From Epiperipatus broadwayi (taxonomy: Eukaryota > Onychophora > Udeonychophora > Euonychophora > Peripatidae), in contig JAQFVV010000029.1 of the NCBI GenBank assembly GCA_028023455.1, positions 10,148,644-10,212,643 of the forward strand: DNA of 64,000 nt. The letters are read 5' to 3'. Shown one piece after another: positions 58,250 through 64,000 of the stretch (the stretch's first letter is position 1; each line of letters opens with the position of its first letter). Under the pieces are notes generated by a model, which did not search any database, was not told where the DNA came from, and was given only the letters and a program-made list of their open reading frames with translations. The translations under genes were made by a program, and so were the position numbers.

Positions 58250-58653
58250 TTAATGAAGCTGTAATTATAATATAATGTTTAATATGCCCCTTAGCGCTTT
58301 CGAGATTTAGTATTCAAATCTCATACTCATAGCTTTATGAATGAAGACTGTTGTGATTTATTGTACACATATGCAAATGAGCTTAAATTTTTAATTAGTT
58401 AGTCCATTGTTTGGAGAGAGCCAAGCATGCCTCTCTTCTATTAATGGCACTTAGGTCATTTGCTATGTAAAAAGCTTCTTTGACTTTTCTTTTGGCATCA
58501 CTCTTCTCTGTGCAAATTATTTGGGTAGAACTGGGTTCAAATATGTGGCCTGTAGCTGCTTGGTGGTCCCAGAAGATCAATGTTCCTTCATTTTTATTTT
58601 TAACCCTGTTGTATGCATATCTGTGTTGGTAAATTGTTGTATTGATGTTAGCC
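58250..58653 (-). mobile_element. Penelope-like element 3' fragment, left arm of a palindrome
   Basis: The minus strand reads about 85 open codons ending at 58395. Key residues are IYQHRYAYNRVKNKNEGTLI, then FWDHQAATGHIFEPSS, then KRKVKEAFYIANDL. The pattern H...TGHxF...(K/R)R+xxEAxxI is that of the C-terminal end of the GIY-YIG endonuclease domain of Penelope-like retroelements. The catalytic GIY-YIG part itself is not present. It is an inverted copy of 58736-59120, separated by 82 bp. The left arm has about 20 extra bases downstream of the stop, near 58340. Confidence 0.5.
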
Positions 58654-58735
58654 AGAGTGCTGTCAGCCTAATTAAGGGCATGCTTATTTTATAGACCACA
58701 TGGGGGGCTTGATCTTTTTACTATGGTGAGACTCG

Positions 58736-59120
58736 GGCTAACATCAATACAAGAATTTACCATCATAGGTATGCATACAACAGGGTTAAAAATAAAAATG
58801 AAGAAACATTGATCTTCTGGGACCATCAAGCAGCTACAGGCCACATATTTGAACCCAGTTCTGCCCAAATAATTTGCACAGAGAAGAGTGATGCCAAAAG
58901 AAAAGTCAAAGAAGCTTTTTACATAGCAAATGACCTAAGTGCCATTAGTAGAAGAGAAGCATGCTCTGCTCTCTCCAAACAATGGACTAACTAATTAAAA
59001 ATTCAAGCTCATTTACATATGTGTACAATAAATCAGCTACCAGTATGAGATTTGAATACTAGATCTCGAAAGCACTAAGCGGGCATATTAAACAATATAT
59101 TATAATTACAGCTTCACTAA
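58736..59120 (+). mobile_element. Penelope-like element 3' fragment, right arm of a palindrome
   Basis: Mirror image of 58250-58653. The plus frame is open to the stop at 58992-58994. It carries FWDHQAATGHIFEPSS, KRKVKEAFYIANDL and ISRREACSALSKQW, with a few substitutions from the left arm and no stops. Both arms keep the same stop codon and share further 3' sequence (TATTGTACACATATG). Inverted and partial copies are usual for Penelope-like elements. Assignment is by motif only. Confidence 0.5.
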
Positions 59121-59394
59121 CGCATGCGAAAAAAATCTCATATTTATAATTACAATTTTTATTGGTGAAGAGAAAAAAACAATTCATTAACATTGTTTGC
59201 AAATTATCATTTGTTTTATTATACTAAATAGAAGCTTTTGATAGGTGAACTGATTTATTTTGCTTGATATTTTGAAGGAAAAAAATATAGATAGAGTGAA
59301 AAAAGATGAAAATATGAAGCATGAGATATCTAAAAATTAAAGTGTAATGATATATAAAAGATAGATACAAGAATAAGTCTAAAGCAAGACTATT

Positions 59395-59960
59395 GTCTTT
59401 CTTATTTTGTTTAATATTTATTTAAATGAATTGGTAAATAAATGTTTTAATAAAGTAGTTAATATTGAGAATGGGATGGTTCATTGTATCAGATTTGATA
59501 ATATATTAATACATGCAGATAATGACAACAAATATAGCAAAATTATAAACTTGTGGGCTTGGGAAAAAGTAGATGACAATAAAAAATTAAAAGTTGATAA
59601 TTGGCAGGAGATAAACTGGTCACTAGATGATAAAAAGTAAGGATAATAAAATCAGAAAAAAAAAATGCAATAGCTAAAAAAAATATAAATAAGAGTGAAG
59701 GAATATTTTGCAGCTTAATAAAGTTGTATTTTAAAAAAAAAAAAACTCGCTTTAAATTCCTGAAGAGTTTATCTGTATATGGGAGAAAAGCCTGAAAATT
59801 CTAGAAAGGTGGGTTTGATAAAAATGGGAGAGGATTAGAATATTAGAAATGTAAAGAAATTGCAAGAAAAAAAAATTACTGAGAAAATTAAGAAAAATCA
59901 CAGCTGTATTGCTAATATACTTAACAGATATAGAAAATTATTAAAGGTATAGAAAATTAT
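59395..59960 (+). mobile_element. LINE reverse transcriptase fragment, decayed
   Basis: The open frame at 59407-59640 reads MFNIYLNELVNKCF..., matching the FNIYIND-type block before the catalytic site, and MVHCIRFDNILIHADND, a damaged IRFADD catalytic block. Downstream frames to about 59950 contain SLSVYGRKA-type sequence where LINEs have VYGSETW, broken by stops. Too short and decayed to give a clade. Confidence 0.5.
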
Positions 59961-59999
59961 TAATAATATATTCAAACTAAAAAAACTATGAAAATAAAT

Positions 60000-62900
60000 T
60001 GGCAAGTAAAACTTATATAAAAAATAATTAATAAGTGTTAAAACCAGAACATTAAATCATCTTTCATTAGTTTTTCTAAATTTAATAACATTTTGTAGCC
60101 AATTTACTCAACTAGGATGACTTCCTTGGTAGTAACATTGAAGGAGTTGAACCATACCAATACAGAAAAACAATTTTTTCTTGATCCTTTTTTCAATCTT
60201 CTTGCAAGCATTAGCTAAGCTGTTAAATTTGGACCTTCTTATCAAATAATAGGATCATCATTAATATTTATAGCAGTAATCAGCAACTTTTTAGAATTGA
60301 GAGATAACTTTACATTCAAATTTGCAAGGCTAATTAAACTAATCTCAAAAAATTCAGCAATTTCTTCTTTATAATATTTGGTTCATTTTATAGAATTATT
60401 ATTTTACTGAACATTAAATATGAGTGAAAGATAATATCCTCAATGATAAAACTATTTTATACTTTGCAAAAAATAAGATTATTAGAAATTTAATATATAT
60501 ATATTTAAAACCATTTTTATTAATAATATCTGGTTTCAAAATCTGACAAACTTCAGATTAGACATAAATACCCACAAATTCTATAACTTCATAAACTTTT
60601 TAATTTAATAATTTCATGTTATTAATATTATAAATATGTATGCTAAATATATGAAAATTGTCAGCACAATAATAAATGAATTAACAAGTTATAACAATCT
60701 CAGTATTTACATTGTCATATCAGAATATAAAAGAAAAAATATTTAAAGACAAAAAAAAAAATTGCTGAAAAGTTAGGCAAATATTTTTTTTTTTTAATTT
60801 TTTCACTTTTTGACCATCAAGAAATAGAATTTACAAAATTATTTATAATTTATTAATTTAAATAACTTATTATTATTATTTCTTGCTTGTGTTTAATTCT
60901 TCACTACCACTAAAATCCTGAAAGAATCTCGTGCTGAGAAGAAAAAATAAATAACCAATATAGATGACAGTTTCAAAAGCTGAAATCTTAAATCAGAAAA
61001 TCCTAGATCTAGATCATATAAGAGATATTAATTATTCGAATATGATAAGTCATTCTTCTAAAAATTTTCTGTACTGTAGTCATTCTAATTGCTGTAACTC
61101 AAACAGTATTCAAAAGTATATTTAAAAATTAAAAAATGTTACACAGCTCAAATTATTTTATAACGTTAATTAGCATAATCCTTACTTTTAAAATATAATT
61201 CAAGAGAAAAATCAAGGAAGCTTGTTTTATCACCAGTGATATCAACTCAATAAATAGAAAAGATATGTGTTTTGCCATTTTCAGAAAATGGATAATATAG
61301 GAGATAGTTTTGCATACATTTGCGTATAAAGACGTTAATAATCTAAAGAGGCTATGATTATGATTATGATATAGAAAGTCTACAGAAATTATTATTTAGA
61401 AAAGTTTCACAGCAACGCATCAGCTTATTGTTAATTTTAAAATATAATTATAACATATATATAAATAATCAGATAAAATAAAATACTGGTATTAAATCTA
61501 CAATTTCAAAATATCAATATAGTAATAAATAAAAGCTATAGACAACTTATTAAAATCCTATTCAGAATAGCAACTGTGGCATAAGTTGGCTATCGTTTTT
61601 ATTTATATATTAGTATTTTGGTTTACTATATTTACATATAAAAGAAATTTTACAACAAATTCAAAACAATAAAGGTAATACATTAAATAATTTGTGCCTC
61701 TCATTTTTTAAATCAAATTAAATAAATAAAATTCATTATTTATCTATTGTGTATGCAATTTATTTTGATCTACCTTGAAGAATTATAAGTTATTTCCATA
61801 TTAAGTTAAAATACATATAATGTTTACCTTTTACAAATGCACTATTACATATATTTTTTAATTTTCAGATGATTCCAATAACAGAAAATATAAAGTGATT
61901 AATTCAGAAATTAATACAACTCACTTCAGTACTTAACAACTATTAGATAAAAATTATAATAATTTTTGTAAATCATTATTTATAAATATTTTTCATAAAA
62001 TGCTTTGTAATTGTCAGAAATAGCATTAGGATTCATTATTATATCATGATTGATTGGAAATTTTAGATTTGTAGAATCAAACAGCAAGACTATTAGTTAT
62101 GTAATTAAAGACGCATGCTCATTATGCAGAGCAATATTATCTATCATCATTCCAGATTTCACAAAAACTAAATTGCAGAGAAGACAAATTATCATATCTC
62201 ACATAGAAAGACGACGAACCTCCACTTACATAATAGATCTAATTGGAGATAAATTTCTCATCTATTTTTAATGGATTACATGATCTTTTTCTATAAGAGC
62301 TATAAAAAAACGCCAGTAAATACAATAGATTTGACAAGGACAATGTAGGTGACCATTCATCACTATTACTAAGTCATGAAAGTATTTTGTAACAATAAGA
62401 GCAAAAACATGGTCTTGGATAATACTTTTCTCAAAAGTTGCCAATCTAAGTCACCAACCCAGAACACACGAAAAAATTATCATAATATGGTAGTACGTTC
62501 CTCCAAGATCTTAGATGGTTATATCTGCCAGCCCTTTTCCATCCTCGGATAAAAACATAATTATAGTAAGATTTTTATTCAAAATGTATTACTATACCTA
62601 TCCTATAAGCAAAAACAACCAGATAGTAAAAGTTCTATAATGAGATAATACCATTTCAAAGTAAAGAAAAAATTATGTAAAAAAAATATATTCATCCTAG
62701 TGCAAATCAATGACATTAGCATTAACTTCTACTCAAATAGAATTTTAATACATCTACATGTATAATATTAAATTTTAGGATTCACAAAATTCAAATTTTG
62801 ATGTTGTCCAACAGTGTTGTCAATACCATTTTATTTACTCACAAAACATTTTCTTGGCAGTAAAATTATATCTAATCCAGTATCAAATCTATCAAAACTC

Positions 62901-64000
62901 ATGTTATTACTTTATATTTACTTATTTTAAGATCCATTGAATTAAGTTGGTTATATTTTTTTTTTATCACTAAATTTAATATCATCAGTAATATTGCTGC
63001 TCTATGTGTTTTAATGCAGTGGTAAATATAAGATATTGGAGCTGAAAGTCCATGGAACACAACTCCATCAATATTCACTTCTGATGTATGAACTTCCTAA
63101 AAAATTCTAAGCAATAAATTATTCATTATTAATAATATTATATAATTACAAAAACTTCACATTCTCTTTTATTATTGTTGAATATTAAAAATATAATTAT
63201 CCACATATCTTATATAAAACAGAAGCAAAATGTCAGCTCTCAATACTCTTGCCCATAGTCAAACCTTTTATTAGTTTAAAAAAAAAAATTATATTTAAAA
63301 ATATTTCACAATATATGTTCATTAATGCTTCCAGATGAGATCATTAACATTCATATTCATACAGAATGTCTTCATCTATCACAAATATGGGGTCCAAATC
63401 GCTATAGGAATAATGTTACAATAGTCTATAGCGTGGTGTGCAACCTTACTACACATGTGACCCCCACTCTTAAGACTGAAATTTTGTCATTATCATCCTA
63501 TTATAAGCATATAAGGATAGTAATAATAAAAGTTGTTTTACCCTATACAAATATATATCTTTATATTTCAATACATACGATTTGATATAAGATCTTTGAA
63601 TAAACTGTATATTAACAAAAATTGTATAATAATACTTGGTTCTTAAGAGATCTGTTGATTTGTAGCCATTACAGTTTTTTAGTCTGTTTTAGAAATATGT
63701 GCGTTCAAGAATGTAGCACCACATATTAATGTTATGAGGATGTTAGCATGAAGAACAAAATTGAGAGTAAACAAGAGAAATGAGAGCAATATAAGCAAAG
63801 TGACATTATGATGTGTTGTTTATACAAAGCAGATTGGAATATAAAAAAGAAAGTGTTTAAAACAAAAGTGAGCAGACAAACAATAATGAACTGAGCAGTT
63901 TTCAGGCATTTTTTAATAGTGTTTAGGTTTTTGTTTTTTCAATTAAAAATTTATTTTCCAACATGAGAACTTCTCCAAATTTTCATGATCCCCAATAATT
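60000..64000. other. AT-rich intron sequence with no identified element
   Basis: Scattered open frames occur at 62050-62271 and 63325-63585 on the plus strand and about 60200-60450 on the minus strand. I could not match them to a family. The region 62020-62560 is slightly GC-richer and could be a decayed mobile element. Confidence 0.5.

Larger units (their letters stand above)
55655..64000 (-). other. Upstream intron of beta-adaptin, at least 8.3 kb, open at the window edge
   Basis: The exon at 55519 begins in the middle of a codon, so an upstream coding exon must exist, but no sequence resembling the beta-adaptin N terminus (the GEIFELK-type segment) is visible to 64000. The intron holds an LTR (56015-58220), a Penelope-like palindrome (58250-59120) and a LINE scrap (about 59395-59960). 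From 60000 to 64000 I see AT-rich sequence with scattered short open frames that I could not assign. Confidence 0.8.

Noticed and set aside
62050-62271. 73-codon open frame and slightly GC-richer surroundings, considered as a transposase or Helitron helicase scrap
   Set aside because: Neither strand gave a motif that I could place. Left as unidentified sequence.
63040-63110. Candidate upstream beta-adaptin exon on the minus strand (short open segment reading VHTSEVNIDGVVFHGLSAP)
   Set aside because: It does not resemble the beta-adaptin N terminus and has no suitable phase for joining the exon at 55519-55654.
1-64000. CRISPR arrays, operons, ribosome-binding sites, rRNA genes
   Set aside because: None seen. 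The tandem arrays present have no uniform spacers and the gene structure is eukaryotic.

Overview
The window is AT-rich eukaryotic DNA, dominated by homopolymer runs, short TA tracts and old transposon remains. It is almost certainly an invertebrate animal genome with large introns. The basis is one highly conserved metazoan-type gene split by canonical GT-AG introns, together with tRNA-derived SINEs, RTE-type LINE remnants, Ty3/gypsy-like solo LTRs, a Penelope-like fragment and a set of inverted-repeat DNA elements. I cannot name the species or phylum from the sequence. There are no bacterial, plasmid or CRISPR features.

One gene spans the window on the minus strand: the beta subunit (beta-adaptin) of the AP-1/AP-2 clathrin adaptor complexes. 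Eight consecutive internal exons can be placed to the base (55519-55654, 37591-37958, 26696-26764, 26402-26623, 26151-26291, 25905-26070, 25730-25818 and 726-828). They join in phase without a gap and encode about 431 residues of the N-terminal trunk, roughly residues 49-480 of a family protein of about 940. The first about 48 codons lie beyond 64000 and the rest of the trunk, hinge and ear lie before 1. Introns are sharply bimodal: four of 72-110 bp in a cluster at 25.7-26.8 kb, and three of 10.8, 17.6 and 24.9 kb that make up most of the window.

The large introns hold everything else. Intron 829-25729 carries an RTE-type LINE tail (about 4590-4870), a longer ruined RTE-type LINE (about 21450-23930), a LINE 3' end with a zinc knuckle (15597-16525), a decayed ubiquitin-like sequence (12276-12498), a possible exon with a PIP-box-like motif (13533-13668), a dispersed repeat pair (about 3690-3965 and 14690-15075) and a minisatellite (about 16935-17295). 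Intron 26765-37590 carries a SINE, a 1.56-kb inverted-repeat element (31480-33039) and a foldback element (37003-37377). Intron 37959-55518 carries an old LTR with a younger LTR nested inside it, two more inverted-repeat elements (44835-46567 and 52250-54077) and a dimeric SINE. The 5' intron (55655 onward) carries a third LTR copy in inverted orientation, a palindromic Penelope-like fragment and another LINE scrap.

The most interesting signal is the trio of inverted-repeat elements. Their terminal inverted repeats differ, but they share an internal plan: TIR, hairpin, GGCC-rich block, hairpin, A/T-rich tandem arrays, GGCC-rich block, hairpin, TIR. One has a perfect 8-bp target-site duplication. 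They look like three families of one non-autonomous DNA-transposon group that I cannot assign with confidence. The three LTR copies each have TG...CA ends and a 4-bp target duplication, so the nested history can be read directly.
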